A stretch of 64,000 bases of DNA from Methanobacterium spitsbergense (GTDB lineage: Archaea > Methanobacteriota > Methanobacteria > Methanobacteriales > Methanobacteriaceae): assembly GCF_019931065.1 (NCBI RefSeq), contig NZ_JAIOUQ010000007.1, positions 319,962-383,961 of the forward strand, in the 5' to 3' direction. Made by a program: the position numbers and the translations under genes. The notes beneath the pieces are model-generated. The model saw only the letters and a program-made list of their open reading frames with translations, did not search any database and had not been told where the DNA came from. Positions within the stretch are counted from its first letter, which is position 1; the number at the start of each line of letters is the position of its first letter. Shown here piece after piece: positions 35,774-48,026 of this stretch.

Positions 35774-36660
35774 ATTTGAAAGGTACAACAGTTGCCATGA
35801 TAACCCCATTTACTAAAGAAGATGGGGTTGATGAGGCAGGAATGCGTGAAAACATAAACTATCTAATTGATAGAGGAGTTGATGGATTATTGGCCGCAGG
35901 TACAACCGGTGAATCTGCCACAATAACCCACGACGAACAAAGAAAAATGATCGACATCCTAATTGACGAGGTCAATGGAAAGGTAAATACCATTGCCGGT
36001 GCTGGAAGTAACTCATCAAAGGAAGCCCTAGGACTTGTTCAGTACGCTGAAAATGCAGGTGCAGATGCTGCCCTGGTAATAACACCATATTACAACAAAC
36101 CTCAGCAACATGGACTTTATGAACATTATAAAATGCTCGAAGAATCAACAGATATCCCTATAATAGTTTATAATGTACCTTCAAGAACAGGTACTGACAT
36201 AGATGTTGAAACCATTATAAAAGTTGCCAAACTAGATAAAATCGTAGCCATAAAAGAGGCAAACCCTAATCTGGACAAGGTTTCAGCAATAATAAAAGGG
36301 ATTCAAGATCAAGACATAGAAAACTTCATGGTTCTATCTGGAAACGACGACCTCACACTACCAATGATCTCACAAGGTGCAATGGGTGTTATTAGTGTTG
36401 TTGCAAATGTTGATCCATTAAGAATGAGTCAAATGGTTAACGCAGCGCTCAAAGGAGACTTTGTAAAAGCTGGAAAACTCCATTATGAGCTTTATGACTT
36501 AATGAAGGTTCTTTTCATAGAATCAAATCCTGTACCTGCAAAAGAATCCTTAAATATGATGGGACGGCCCTCAGGGCACGTTAGAATGCCACTCGCTCCA
36601 ATGAAGGACGAAAGTATTTCAAAGTTAAAACAGGTCTTAAAGGACCTAGATTTAGTTTAA
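35770..36660 (+). CDS. dapA: 4-hydroxy-tetrahydrodipicolinate synthase
   Basis: DapA condenses pyruvate with aspartate semialdehyde. The 296-residue TIM-barrel protein has the GTTGES motif, the active-site tyrosine Y134 in VYNVPSRT, the Schiff-base lysine K162 in IVAIKEAN and the SGNDDLTLP segment. Length is normal. The ATG overlaps the lysC stop by four bases. A 140-base gap separates it from dapB, but the gene order and strand suggest a single pathway operon. Confidence 0.97.
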   Translation: MNLKGTTVAMITPFTKEDGVDEAGMRENINYLIDRGVDGLLAAGTTGESATITHDEQRKMIDILIDEVNGKVNTIAGAGSNSSKEALGLVQYAENAGADAALVITPYYNKPQQHGLYEHYKMLEESTDIPIIVYNVPSRTGTDIDVETIIKVAKLDKIVAIKEANPNLDKVSAIIKGIQDQDIENFMVLSGNDDLTLPMISQGAMGVISVVANVDPLRMSQMVNAALKGDFVKAGKLHYELYDLMKVLFIESNPVPAKESLNMMGRPSGHVRMPLAPMKDESISKLKQVLKDLDLV

Positions 36661-36798
36661 GGATTTAAATCTAACTAAACTCAACTTTTTTAGATTTATA
36701 CCTCTTAAACTCATAAAACTAATTTTTAAGCTTATAAAATGGGATTCCAATTGGAATATCAATTTTGTTATTGTTTCAATCATTAGGAGATGAATAAA

Positions 36799-37620
36799 AT
36801 GATAAATGTGGCTGTAACAGGTGCATGCGGAAGAATGGGTTCAAAGATAATAAAAACAATACTTGAACAGGAAGACATGGATGTTGTGGCAGCAATAGAA
36901 ATTCCCAACACTCCTCTACAAGGTAAAGATGTTGGAGTAGTAATTGGAATAGGAGAAATAGGTGTAGAAGTTAACGGGGCAGAAAAACTTCAAGACGTCC
37001 TTAAAAGTAAAAAACCAGATGTATTGGTTGACTTTACCATAGCCAATGCTGCGGTGGGTACCATAAAAACTTCTTCTGAATGTGGTGTGAACCTTGTAGT
37101 AGGAACAACGGGATTTTCAGACGAACAAATGTCCGAAATAATAGACTCAATTAAAAAAGCCCAAGTAAGTGCAGTTATAGCTCCTAATATGGCTGTAGGA
37201 GTAAATGTATTTTTCAAGGTCTTAAAGGATCTTGCAAATATTCTAGGAGACTACGATGTGGAAATTATTGAAGCCCATCATAGACACAAGAAGGATGCAC
37301 CATCCGGCACAGCGGTTAAAGCTGCGGAGATCATTGCCACAGAACTCAACCGCAACATGGATGAAGTAGGTGTTTATGGGCGAAAAGGTATTGTTGGTGA
37401 AAGAACAGCTGAAGAAATAGGAGTTCACGCTGTAAGAGGGGGCGATATTGTTGGGGATCATATGGTTCTCTTTGCAGGTGATGGTGAACGTCTTGAAATA
37501 ATTCACAGAGCCAACAGCAGACAAGCATTTGTAAATGGAGTAATAAAAGGAATTAGATATGTTATAAATACAGATAAAGGTAATATATCTGATATGGGCG
37601 ATGTTTTGGGATTGAAATAA
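36799..37620 (+). CDS. dapB: 4-hydroxy-tetrahydrodipicolinate reductase
   Basis: DapB reduces the DapA product with NAD(P)H. From the ATG at 36799 the protein has 273 residues: the Rossmann motif VAVTGACGRMGSKI, GTTGFSDEQM, the catalytic EAHHRHKKDAPSGTA, and HAVRGGDIVGDH. I prefer this start because the ATG nine bases upstream overlaps the AGGAGATG ribosome binding site. asd follows 40 bases downstream. Confidence 0.96.
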   Translation: MINVAVTGACGRMGSKIIKTILEQEDMDVVAAIEIPNTPLQGKDVGVVIGIGEIGVEVNGAEKLQDVLKSKKPDVLVDFTIANAAVGTIKTSSECGVNLVVGTTGFSDEQMSEIIDSIKKAQVSAVIAPNMAVGVNVFFKVLKDLANILGDYDVEIIEAHHRHKKDAPSGTAVKAAEIIATELNRNMDEVGVYGRKGIVGERTAEEIGVHAVRGGDIVGDHMVLFAGDGERLEIIHRANSRQAFVNGVIKGIRYVINTDKGNISDMGDVLGLK

Positions 37621-37660
37621 ATTATTGAAACAGTTAATAATATAATTAAAGGTGGTTAAA

Positions 37661-38707
37661 ATGGTAAATGTAGGAATACTAGGAGCAACTGGAATGGTTG
37701 GGCAGCGATTCATTGAATTGTTGGCAAATCATCCTGATTTTGAGGTAACTGCACTAACAGCTTCCACAAGATCTGCTGGAAAAAGATACGAAGATGCAGT
37801 AACATGGAATCTTGAAAGTAAAATACCAGAATCAATAAAAGATATTACAGTGGTTGAAACAGACCCCCAGCAAGTAAAAGATGTTGAAATAGTATTTTCG
37901 GCCTTACCATCAGAAAATGCGGCAGTGGCTGAACCCAAATTTGCAAAGGCAGGCATGAAAGTTGCATCCAATGCAAGTGCAATGCGAATGGAACCAGATG
38001 TACCATTAGTAGTTCCAGAAGTAAACCCTGAACATTTGGATCTCATAGAAATTCAGCAGAAAAAAAGAGGATGGGATGGATTTATAGTTACTAATCCAAA
38101 TTGCTCTACAATTGCCCTGGTAATGACATTAAAACCACTTTATGACCAGTTCAATATAAAAAGAGTATATGTATCCACCATGCAAGCAGTCTCAGGAGCA
38201 GGTTACAATGGAGTACCATCCATGGCCATAGTTGATAATCTTGTACCATTCATAGGTGAAGAAGAAGAGAAAATGGAAACAGAAACACTCCATCTCTTAG
38301 GAGACTTTGATGGGGAATCAGTTACAGATGCGAACTTTGGTGTAAGTACATCTTGTCATAGAGTTGCAGTTCTGGATGGACATACAGAAGCTGTTTTCAT
38401 AGAAATGCAAAACGACTTTGAAGTTGATGATGTAAAACAATCATTTTCAGACTTCAAAGGCCTGCCACAAAAATTAAATCTTCATTCCGCTCCAAAGAAT
38501 CCTGTAGTTATTCGGGAAGAAGAAAACAGGCCACAGCCACGTATGGATAGAATGGAAGGTAATGGGATGGCTGTATCTGTAGGAAGGATTCGTAAAGATG
38601 ATGTTTTTGACAAAGGTTTAAAGTACATATTAGTTGGTCATAACACCATTAGAGGCGCTGCTGGAGCTTCTATTCTTAACGCAGAATTGATAAATGAGAT
38701 AATGTAA
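37661..38707 (+). CDS. asd: Aspartate-semialdehyde dehydrogenase
   Basis: Asd reduces aspartyl phosphate, made by LysC, to aspartate semialdehyde, the branch point for lysine, methionine and threonine. The 348-residue protein has the NADP motif [13 protein letters not shown], the active-site cysteine C148 in VTNPNCST and the [14 protein letters not shown] block typical of the archaeal/fungal subgroup. AAGGTGG precedes the ATG at 37661; the in-frame GTG nine bases earlier is within that site. T-rich sequence follows the stop. It completes a lysC-dapA-dapB-asd set. Confidence 0.96.
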   Translation: MVNVGILGATGMVGQRFIELLANHPDFEVTALTASTRSAGKRYEDAVTWNLESKIPESIKDITVVETDPQQVKDVEIVFSALPSENAAVAEPKFAKAGMKVASNASAMRMEPDVPLVVPEVNPEHLDLIEIQQKKRGWDGFIVTNPNCSTIALVMTLKPLYDQFNIKRVYVSTMQAVSGAGYNGVPSMAIVDNLVPFIGEEEEKMETETLHLLGDFDGESVTDANFGVSTSCHRVAVLDGHTEAVFIEMQNDFEVDDVKQSFSDFKGLPQKLNLHSAPKNPVVIREEENRPQPRMDRMEGNGMAVSVGRIRKDDVFDKGLKYILVGHNTIRGAAGASILNAELINEIM

Positions 38708-38753
38708 ACTAATTTACTTTTTTTATTTTTTGGAAGTTGAAGGATAAGACAAA

Positions 38754-39311
38754 ATGTTGGATTTAATTGGTGTGGCTAGCAATGTTGATTTGATTATATT
38801 TTATATAATCAATTCAAATCTCCAGAATTCATATTTCAATTTTTTAATGCCATTAATTACAAATGCAGGACTTTATTTATTCTGGTTGGGAGTTTGTGCA
38901 ATACTTGCAATCTTTGGTGGGGAGAAAGGTAGAAATGTGGCATTACTTCTTTTAATAGCTATTGTTATGGGTTATATTCTTTCAGAAGCTTTAAAATATA
39001 TTTTCATGAGACCAAGACCATATCAGGTTTTAACAAGTGTGCACCAATTAGCAGCCCTTAATAGTCCTTCATTTCCATCAGGCCATGCAACACAAGTATT
39101 CATAGCATGTGTAATCCTTGGCAGAAAGTATGGGTACATTTTATTGTTTCTTTTACTTGCAATTGTAGTATCATTTTCAAGAGTATATCTTGGTGTTCAT
39201 TATCCTAGCGATGTTATTGCTGGTGCGTTACTTGGTATTGGAATTAGCATAATAGTCATCCATTTTGAAGATAATATCTTAAAGCTTAAAAACAGGTTAG
39301 TACATAGATAA
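38754..39311 (+). CDS. PAP2-family membrane phosphatase
   Basis: This is a 185-residue integral membrane protein with about five to six transmembrane segments and the three PAP2 motifs: KYIFMRPRP (K-x6-RP), PSFPSGHAT, and SRVYLGVHYPSDV with the catalytic histidine. Relatives dephosphorylate lipid or isoprenoid pyrophosphates, for example undecaprenyl or dolichyl diphosphate, at the outer face of the membrane. The exact substrate cannot be read from the sequence. The coiled-coil gene downstream starts 14 bases after its stop. Confidence 0.92.
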   Translation: MLDLIGVASNVDLIIFYIINSNLQNSYFNFLMPLITNAGLYLFWLGVCAILAIFGGEKGRNVALLLLIAIVMGYILSEALKYIFMRPRPYQVLTSVHQLAALNSPSFPSGHATQVFIACVILGRKYGYILLFLLLAIVVSFSRVYLGVHYPSDVIAGALLGIGISIIVIHFEDNILKLKNRLVHR

Positions 39312-39325
39312 TTGTAGTGATAAGA

Positions 39326-39838
39326 ATGCCGTTGTTAAAGGACACTGAGAGGGAACAATTGAGGCAACTTGTAAAAGCATGCCTACTAGAGATCAGCAAG
39401 TTGAAGATAGAACTTAAAAAATGCCAGAAGGAATCTTCAAAATCAACAGATACTGAGAGCATTCATATAAAAGCAGTTAAAGATGAACTGCAAAATAAGA
39501 TAAGAGGAAGAGATGAAGAAATAGACAGATTAAAAGCAATTATTAATGGTAAAGAAGAAGAAATTATTGAGTTAGAAAAGATTAAAGTTTATTTTGAGGC
39601 TATTATATCCCGGCCCAAAAAGGATCTTACTTCATTCCAATCCCAGATCTATGAGTTATTACCTTACAAAGAAGATTCATCAGAAAATCTCTATTTACAA
39701 CTGAAAACATTGGGTTTCAGTGAACTTTCAAATGAAAATTTTGAACACGCTCTAAGAAATCTTGAAAGAAAGGGATATTTCCAATCAAGAAATAATGGTA
39801 AAATAAACCTATGGAAAAAATTGGATAGAAATGATTAA
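39326..39838 (+). CDS. Hypothetical protein with coiled coil and helix-turn-helix-like tail
   Basis: This encodes 170 residues from the ATG at 39326 (GTGAT upstream). Residues 1-95 are a charged coiled coil (REQLRQLVKACLLEISKLKIEL, then DEEIDRLKAIINGKEEEIIELEKIK). The last 60 residues (SQIYELLPYKEDSSENLYLQLKTLGFSELSNENFEHALRNLERKGYF...NLWKKL) look like a winged-helix domain, with 'L..LERKGYF' as the recognition end. It may be a DNA-binding or regulatory protein. It follows the PAP2 gene closely. Confidence 0.65.
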   Translation: MPLLKDTEREQLRQLVKACLLEISKLKIELKKCQKESSKSTDTESIHIKAVKDELQNKIRGRDEEIDRLKAIINGKEEEIIELEKIKVYFEAIISRPKKDLTSFQSQIYELLPYKEDSSENLYLQLKTLGFSELSNENFEHALRNLERKGYFQSRNNGKINLWKKLDRND

Positions 39839-39969
39839 TTCTAATTAACTAGGATTTAATAAAAAAATTAGTTAAACTAGCCGATTTAATTCATTAAATA
39901 TTATTTATTTTGTACTTACCAAATAATTTAGAGGAAATCATTGAAAATAGTTTATTAAAACACGATCAA

Positions 39970-40028
39970 AAACTATTTATAGAACCTCTAACCCACTAAT
40001 GAATTACATATAAAAAAGAGGTGATACT
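39970..40028 (+). promoter_or_regulatory. Thermosome promoter
   Basis: AAAAACTATTTATAG at about 39967-39981 combines a purine-rich upstream element with a TATA box. It is about 50 bases before the GTG start, leaving a leader of about 25 bases with GAGGTGAT just upstream of the start. Confidence 0.5.
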
Positions 40029-41663
<1,635 letters not shown>

Positions 41664-41964
41664 TTTAAAGGTTAAATCCTTTATTTACATTATACATCTT
41701 TATTTTTTTTGAATATTATCTTATACTATTATTTTTCCTTAATTTTATCTGATTCATCTAAAAATTCTTCTTTTGTTTATTTGCTTACAAATAAAAATCT
41801 TTCTACTCTTATTAATCATCGAATTAGAATATAATGTAAAATTTATCATGATTAATCAATATTTATAATGATTAATAATAGGTAAATATATATACTAAAT
41901 TCAACTTAATATATATTATAAGACTAAGCGTAAAAAAGAGGATAAAAAAAGTGGTGGGAAAGAA
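41664..41964 (+). promoter_or_regulatory. acs upstream region with three ATGATTAAT operator-like repeats
   Basis: The intergenic region holds ATTAATCAT at 41811-41819 and its inverse ATGATTAAT at 41848-41856 and 41868-41876. The last two are exactly 20 bases apart, about two helical turns. A TATA-like AATATATATAC lies at about 41883-41893, just downstream. The arrangement is that of a regulator binding array overlapping or adjoining the promoter of acs. A short stem AAAGG/CCTTT with T runs at 41670-41720 is the likely thermosome terminator. Confidence 0.5.
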
Positions 41965-43866
41965 ATGAAACGCGATACAACCGTTTTACTAGATGAAAAA
42001 AGGATTTTCAAGCCGAATGTTGAAACGGTGGAAAGAGCCCATGTTAAAAATTGGGAAACTGAAATTGAGAAGGGAAAGAACTTTGAGAAATACTGGGAAG
42101 AGAAGGCAGAAGATCTTGATTGGTTCGAAAGATGGGACCAAGTACTTGACGAAAGTAACAAACCATTCTTCAAATGGTTTGTAAACGGAAAGATAAATCT
42201 GGCCTACAACGCAGTTGACAGGTGGATCAATACCGAAAAAAGAAACCAAGTAGCAATCCTCTATGTTAACGAAAGAGGGGATGAGAAAAAATTAACCTAC
42301 TATGAACTCTACCGTGAGGTCAATAAAATGGCCAACGGTCTAAAAAACCTAGGAGTAAAAAAAGGAGATACAGTCTCAATGTATCTTCCAATGTGTCCCG
42401 AGCTACTTATTTCAATGCTAGCATGTAACAAAATTGGGGCAGTTCACAGTGTTGTATACTCTGGATTAAGTGTAGGAGCATTTGTTGAAAGGATGAACGA
42501 TGCTAAGGTCAAGATCCTAATTACTGCCGATGGAACATACAGAAGAGGAAAGATAATCGATCTGAAAAAAATATCAGACGAAGCAATGCTCCAATGTCCT
42601 ACCATAGAAACAGTTATAGTTGTAAAACACACAGGAAGTAAAATAGACATTTCTGACTTGAGTGGAAGGGAAATATTCTATGAACGACTAATTGAAGGGG
42701 AACCAGCAGAATGTGAATGTGAACCTATGGACTCAGAGGATCCACTTTTTATATTATACACCTCTGGAAGTACTGGAAAACCCAAGGGAGTTCTTCACAC
42801 AACAGGTGGGTATATGGTGGGAGTGTCAACAACACTCAAAAACATTTTTGATATCCATGAAAATGATATGTGGTGGTGTACAGGTGACATAGGATGGATC
42901 ACAGGTCATAGTTATGTTATATATGGACCTTTACTTTTAGGAACTACTACAGTGGTCTACGAGGGAGCACCGGACTATCCCGACCCAGGTGCATGGTGGA
43001 ACATAGTTGAAAAATATGGTGTAACCAAGTTTTATACAGCACCAACAGCAATCAGACATCTAATGAGATTCGGTAACAAATACCCCAACCTATACAATCT
43101 TTCCTCACTTAAAATACTTGGAACAGTTGGGGAACCCATAAATCCAGAGGCATGGATGTGGTACTATAAAAATGTTGGAAAGGAAAAAGCCCCAATAATG
43201 GATACATGGTGGCAAACAGAAACTGGAATGCACCTAATATCTCCTTTACCATCAGCTTACCTGAAACCAGGATCAGCAACCAAAGCAGTACCTGGTGTAG
43301 ATGCTGATGTTGTGGATGAAGATGGTAACCCTGTACCTCTGGGAAAGGGCGGATATCTGGTAATTAAAAAACCATGGCCCGCAATGTTCAGAACACTTTA
43401 CGAAGACGAAGAAAGATACAAAGATGTTTACTGGAATCAGATACCAGGATATTACAAAGCAGGAGATATGGCCAGAAAAGACGAAGATGGTTACTTTTGG
43501 ATACAAGGCAGATCTGATGATGTTTTAAAAATAGCAGGGCATAGGGTAGGTACATCTGAAGTTGAATCGGCATTTGTTAGCCATCCTGCAGTTGTAGAGG
43601 CAGCTGTAATTGGAAAACATGACCCAATTAAAGGCCAAGTTATTAAGGCATTTGTAATACTCAGAGAAGGATATAAACTCAAAACCAAACTCATTGAAGA
43701 ACTCAACAAGCATGTAAGATACGAATTAGGGCCTGTAGCAGTTATAGGAGATATTGAACAGGTAGAATCTCTTCCAAAAACTAGAAGCGGAAAAATTATG
43801 AGAAGAGTACTTAGGGCAAGAGAACTGGGTGAAGATGTTGGAGATACATCAACGCTCGAAGAATAA
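41965..43866 (+). CDS. acs: Acetyl-CoA synthetase, AMP-forming
   Basis: Acs activates acetate to acetyl-CoA with ATP, giving AMP and pyrophosphate; in hydrogenotrophic methanogens it supplies carbon for biosynthesis. The 633-residue protein has the adenylation motifs [69 protein letters not shown] and the C-terminal catalytic lysine in [12 protein letters not shown]. Length is normal. A GGTGGGAAAG stretch precedes the ATG. An acetate-transporter-type gene lies 46 bases downstream, so the pair forms an acetate uptake and activation operon. Confidence 0.96.
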   Translation: MKRDTTVLLDEKRIFKPNVETVERAHVKNWETEIEKGKNFEKYWEEKAEDLDWFERWDQVLDESNKPFFKWFVNGKINLAYNAVDRWINTEKRNQVAILYVNERGDEKKLTYYELYREVNKMANGLKNLGVKKGDTVSMYLPMCPELLISMLACNKIGAVHSVVYSGLSVGAFVERMNDAKVKILITADGTYRRGKIIDLKKISDEAMLQCPTIETVIVVKHTGSKIDISDLSGREIFYERLIEGEPAECECEPMDSEDPLFILYTSGSTGKPKGVLHTTGGYMVGVSTTLKNIFDIHENDMWWCTGDIGWITGHSYVIYGPLLLGTTTVVYEGAPDYPDPGAWWNIVEKYGVTKFYTAPTAIRHLMRFGNKYPNLYNLSSLKILGTVGEPINPEAWMWYYKNVGKEKAPIMDTWWQTETGMHLISPLPSAYLKPGSATKAVPGVDADVVDEDGNPVPLGKGGYLVIKKPWPAMFRTLYEDEERYKDVYWNQIPGYYKAGDMARKDEDGYFWIQGRSDDVLKIAGHRVGTSEVESAFVSHPAVVEAAVIGKHDPIKGQVIKAFVILREGYKLKTKLIEELNKHVRYELGPVAVIGDIEQVESLPKTRSGKIMRRVLRARELGEDVGDTSTLEE

Positions 43867-43912
43867 TAAAATACAGGAGAAAAATTATTAAAACCCTAAA
43901 GGGAGTATAAAA

Positions 43913-44494
43913 ATGGTAGAAGAAACAGAAAATGAAGTTGTATTAAAAGATTTAACAGCAAATCCTGCACCTTTGGGACTTTTGGGATTTGGATTAACAA
44001 CTGTGCTGTTAAATATACATAATGCCGGTTTTTATCCTATGAATAGTATGATACTTGCTATGGGCTTGGCATATGGTGGAATTGCCCAGATACTTGCATG
44101 TTGGATGGAATACAAAAAGGGCAATACATTTGGAATGGTTGCATTTGGATCATACGGATTGTTCTGGTGGAGCTTTGTATTTCTGCTCATACTTCCAAAG
44201 ATGGGTCTTGCAACGGCACCAGATCCAGTTTCTCTAGCAGCATATCTTTTTATGTGGGGAATATTCACATTTGTTATGTTCTTTGCAACCTTGAAACACA
44301 ACAGAGGTTTACAAGTTGTATTCATGAGTCTGGCAATTTTATTCTTCCTCTTAACTGCAGGAGAATTAACTGGCAACTCAACTATAACACAAATAGCAGG
44401 ATATGAGGGAATATTCACAGGATTATCTGCTGTGTATGTTGGTCTTGCATTTGTAATAAATGAAACCTACAAAAGAGATGTTCTGCTTGTATAA
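43913..44494 (+). CDS. Acetate transporter, GPR1/FUN34/YaaH (AceTr) family
   Basis: This is a 193-residue membrane protein with six transmembrane segments. The family signature [11 protein letters not shown] is at residues 17-27 before the first segment, followed by [37 protein letters not shown]. Homologues such as SatP and yeast Ady2 import acetate or succinate with protons. The position directly behind acs strongly supports acetate uptake. A GGGAGT site precedes the start. Confidence 0.92.
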   Translation: MVEETENEVVLKDLTANPAPLGLLGFGLTTVLLNIHNAGFYPMNSMILAMGLAYGGIAQILACWMEYKKGNTFGMVAFGSYGLFWWSFVFLLILPKMGLATAPDPVSLAAYLFMWGIFTFVMFFATLKHNRGLQVVFMSLAILFFLLTAGELTGNSTITQIAGYEGIFTGLSAVYVGLAFVINETYKRDVLLV

Positions 44495-44885
44495 TAACCA
44501 TTAAAAATTATTTAAATAGTTATCGCCTCCTTACTAACTATTTAAGCAATAGTTATCCAATGAAATTTTAGATATAATAACTAAACTAGTATTATATCTT
44601 ATTGAGGATAGCTTCAACCTCTTTTTTTACATAAAAACCAAATGGAACATATAAATACCTATATTTATTTTAAATAATAGATAGAATAATGTTATTAATA
44701 TCAAATTAATGAGTTATTTAATTGATAATTTAACAATTAAATGAATTAATCAAATATAAAAATATCCGCTTTAACCATCTTTACATAAATGGAAATATAA
44801 ATTAAATTTCTATAAATAGTAGTATATTGCCCATTTTATTGATAAACGCTATCAAATAGTTTAAGAAAATGAATGAAGGTTTAAC
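44495..44885. other. Gene-free region upstream of the sensor kinase pair
   Basis: About 390 bases hold no gene. A T run at about 44618-44628 may end the acs-transporter message, and TATA-like sequences occur near 44810-44830. The segment contains several ATTAA/TTAAT repeats, but they show no regular spacing. Confidence 0.35.
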
Positions 44886-46331
44886 ATGGTAGAAGACCTC
44901 AAAATATTAATACTCGAAGACGTTCCTTTCGATGCTGAGCTCATAAATAGAGAATTGGAAAGAAGTGGAATGAAATTTTCTTCTAGAAGGGTAGAAGAAG
45001 AAAAAGAATATTTGAATGAATTAAATGAATTTAAACCCGATATAATTCTAGCAGATCATTCACTTCCTCATTTTGATGGTATTTCTGCTCTGCGTATAGC
45101 GAAGAACAAATGTCCAGACGTACCTTTTATTTTTGTTAGTGGTAAGATGGGAGAAGACTTTGCTATAGAAGCCTTAAAATGCGGTGCAACAGATTATGTT
45201 CTTAAAGGCAGCCTATCAAAGATAGTACATGCAGTAAATCGTGCACTAGAGGAAGTTAAAGAACATTCAAAACGTAAAATGGCTGAAGAGGCATTAAGAA
45301 ATAGTCTAAGACAGCTGAAGGAAGCACAGAAAATTGGACATATTGGTAGTTGGGAATGGGATTTAAAAGCACGTGAATTGGATTGTTCCGATGAATTTTA
45401 TAATATTATGAGTTTAGAACCAACAGAATTTGGAAAAAGTTACAAAGCAATGATGGACATCATACATCCCGATGATAGACAGAGTGTTAAAGAAAGTATA
45501 ATGGGTGCCGTAAATGAACAGAAGCCCTTTTCAAATGACTACAGATTAATAAGGCCGGATGGAACTGTTAGGATACTTTCATCTAAAGGTGAAGTAATTA
45601 CAGATCCAAATGGAAAACCTCTAAGAATAGTAGGAACTGAACAAGATATAACCGAACATAAAATTGCAGAGGAAAAAATTAAATCATCACTAAAAGATAA
45701 GGAAATGCTGTTACAAGAGATACACCACAGGGTAAAAAACAATTTACAAGTAATTTCTAGTCTTCTACGTCTCCAGTCAAGATTTATTAAAGATCAAAAC
45801 TCAATTGACATTTTCAAAGAAACTCAAAACAGAGTTAGAAGCATAGCAATTCTACATGAAAAACTCTACCAGTCAGACAACCTTGCAAAAATTAAAATTG
45901 ACGAATATGTGAAGATCCTAGCAGAAGACTTGATGTACTTTTATGAACTAGAAGAAAGCAACATAAACATGATTCTAGATATTGATGATGTATCACTTAA
46001 CATTGAAACAGCAATTCCCTGTGGACTTTTGATAAATGAGATGGTAGCTAACTCATTAAAATATGCATTCCCAAATCAAAAAAATGGAGAAATAAAAATT
46101 GAACTCCATTCAAATAATGAAGATCAATTTAAACTAACAGTAAGTGATAATGGAGTGGGTATTCCTGAAGAAATTGATCCAGAAAAAGCTGAAACATTTG
46201 GAATGCAACTCATTAAATACCTTACCAAACAATTAAAGGGTACAATAGAACTGGACAACAACAATGGAACAAAATATCAGCTTAAATTCAACGAATTGAA
46301 ATATAAAGATAGGGTAAATTCAAATGGTTAA
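44886..46331 (+). CDS. Receiver-PAS-HisKA_2 sensor histidine kinase
   Basis: This is a soluble 481-residue signalling protein. Domains in order: a receiver (about 5-120, [13 protein letters not shown] with the phospho-acceptor aspartate in [12 protein letters not shown]); a PAS domain with PAC (about 145-265, [14 protein letters not shown] to EQDITEHK); a HisKA_2 dimerisation domain (about 280-355, [20 protein letters not shown], with the phospho-accepting histidine); and an HATPase_c domain (about 370-475, [12 protein letters not shown] and VSDNGVGIP). No membrane segment. It overlaps the next kinase gene by eight bases, so both are made together. Confidence 0.93.
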   Translation: MVEDLKILILEDVPFDAELINRELERSGMKFSSRRVEEEKEYLNELNEFKPDIILADHSLPHFDGISALRIAKNKCPDVPFIFVSGKMGEDFAIEALKCGATDYVLKGSLSKIVHAVNRALEEVKEHSKRKMAEEALRNSLRQLKEAQKIGHIGSWEWDLKARELDCSDEFYNIMSLEPTEFGKSYKAMMDIIHPDDRQSVKESIMGAVNEQKPFSNDYRLIRPDGTVRILSSKGEVITDPNGKPLRIVGTEQDITEHKIAEEKIKSSLKDKEMLLQEIHHRVKNNLQVISSLLRLQSRFIKDQNSIDIFKETQNRVRSIAILHEKLYQSDNLAKIKIDEYVKILAEDLMYFYELEESNINMILDIDDVSLNIETAIPCGLLINEMVANSLKYAFPNQKNGEIKIELHSNNEDQFKLTVSDNGVGIPEEIDPEKAETFGMQLIKYLTKQLKGTIELDNNNGTKYQLKFNELKYKDRVNSNG

Positions 46332-47943
46332 TGAAAAAATATTGGTTGTTGAAGATGAAGAACTCATAGGCCAAGACATAAAAATACTCCTGGAAGATCT
46401 GGGATACGAAGTTGTTGACCTTGTACCTTCAGGTGAAGAAGCCATTTCTCTTGCAAGAGAAGCACATGCAGATCTTGTTCTAATGGATATTATGTTAGAA
46501 GGCGACATAGATGGTATAGAAGCTGCTCATCACATCAATAACGATCTTGGCATACCCATTATTTACCTGACAGCATATAGAAATGAAGAAATCCTTGAAC
46601 GAGCAAAATTAACCGAGCCATACGCTTACATAGTCAAACCATTCGAAGAAAGGGAACTTCGTACAAATGTTGAGATAGTACTCAACAGACACAAAGCAGA
46701 AAAAGAGAGAATAAAATTAACAGAAGTAACAGCTAAAAATGAATTCCTGAAAAAATCATTAAAGGAACAAGAAACACTACTTAGAGAGATACATCACAGA
46801 GTCAACAACAACATGCAGATTATATCAAGCCTGTTATCTCTTCAATCAACACAGGTAAAGGATAAAAGAGATTTAGATCTTTTTATAGACAGTCAAAATC
46901 GAGTTAAATCAATGGCAAAGATACATGAACGATTATATCAATCAAATGATCTTTCAAGCGTCCAATTTGCAGAATATGGAATGAGTCTTTTAAACGATCT
47001 TTTCAGTTCCCATAGGGCCCCACCAGGTATCAGACTAAAGGCAGACATAGAAAATATTTCCTTCAACATGGAAACAGCAATACCTTGCGGATTGATCATC
47101 AATGAACTAGTTTCAAATGCTCTAAAATATGCATTTCCCAATGGTAAAGGCGAAATTTATGTAAGTTTAATGCATAACAACGACAACAAATATTTATTAA
47201 CCATCAAAGATAATGGTATTGGACTACCAACAGATATAGACTTCAAAAACACCCAATCACTCGGATTCAGACTAATCAACAATCTAACAAATCAGCTCGA
47301 CGGAAAAATTGATTTGGATGTTAAAAATGGCACTAAATTCAGTATATTATTTGAAGAATTGACATATGAAACAAGGGCAGGAATTAAAGAAACAATTGTG
47401 ACTGCGTATCAATCAAGAGAACTCAGAAGACACGCCAAAGAACTGTTCAGTAATAGTATTGATAATTGGGGAGATATGCCCAAGGATTTAAGAGAATTGA
47501 TACAGGATCTTCAGGTACAACAGATTGAAAATGATATGCAGAAGGAAGAATTAAAACGATTAAGAAAAGAGAACATTGATACTAAGAAAAAGTATTTGGA
47601 CCTTTACAATTCCGCCCCGATAGGATACTTCACAATACTTAAAAATGGATTAATACTCGATATAAATAATACTGGAGCATCAATTTTAGGCATTTCAAAA
47701 ACAGGATTAATTAAAACTTCCTTCATCAGTTTCCTTAAACCAGATTCAAGGACAAAATTTAATCAAAATAATAAAACTGCAATTGAAAACAGACAAAAAC
47801 TGGGATACGAACTCGAAATTGTAAGGGCCGAAGGAGATTCATTCAAATCTTATATTGAAACCAACCCAATATATGATAAAGAAGAGAAATTCAAAGAGTT
47901 TAAAGTATCAATAATAGATGTGAAGCGTTTCATAAATGATTAA
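46324..47943 (+). CDS. Receiver-HisKA_2 kinase with C-terminal PAS domain
   Basis: This is a soluble 539-residue protein. It has a receiver domain at 1-120 ([20 protein letters not shown]; aspartate in [14 protein letters not shown]; lysine in YIVKPF), HisKA_2 at about 140-215 ([23 protein letters not shown]), HATPase_c at about 245-345 ([22 protein letters not shown]), a coiled-coil linker at about 390-430 ([25 protein letters not shown]), and a PAS domain at about 430-535 that ends the protein. A sensory domain placed after the kinase core with no output behind it is unusual. It overlaps the upstream kinase gene by eight bases. Confidence 0.9.
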   Translation: MVNEKILVVEDEELIGQDIKILLEDLGYEVVDLVPSGEEAISLAREAHADLVLMDIMLEGDIDGIEAAHHINNDLGIPIIYLTAYRNEEILERAKLTEPYAYIVKPFEERELRTNVEIVLNRHKAEKERIKLTEVTAKNEFLKKSLKEQETLLREIHHRVNNNMQIISSLLSLQSTQVKDKRDLDLFIDSQNRVKSMAKIHERLYQSNDLSSVQFAEYGMSLLNDLFSSHRAPPGIRLKADIENISFNMETAIPCGLIINELVSNALKYAFPNGKGEIYVSLMHNNDNKYLLTIKDNGIGLPTDIDFKNTQSLGFRLINNLTNQLDGKIDLDVKNGTKFSILFEELTYETRAGIKETIVTAYQSRELRRHAKELFSNSIDNWGDMPKDLRELIQDLQVQQIENDMQKEELKRLRKENIDTKKKYLDLYNSAPIGYFTILKNGLILDINNTGASILGISKTGLIKTSFISFLKPDSRTKFNQNNKTAIENRQKLGYELEIVRAEGDSFKSYIETNPIYDKEEKFKEFKVSIIDVKRFIND

Positions 47944-48026
47944 ATAAAAAAAAATATCTTCATATATTAATTTTATATTTTAATATATTTAAAAGACATA
48001 TTCCATAAAAAAGAAAATTTACAGTT

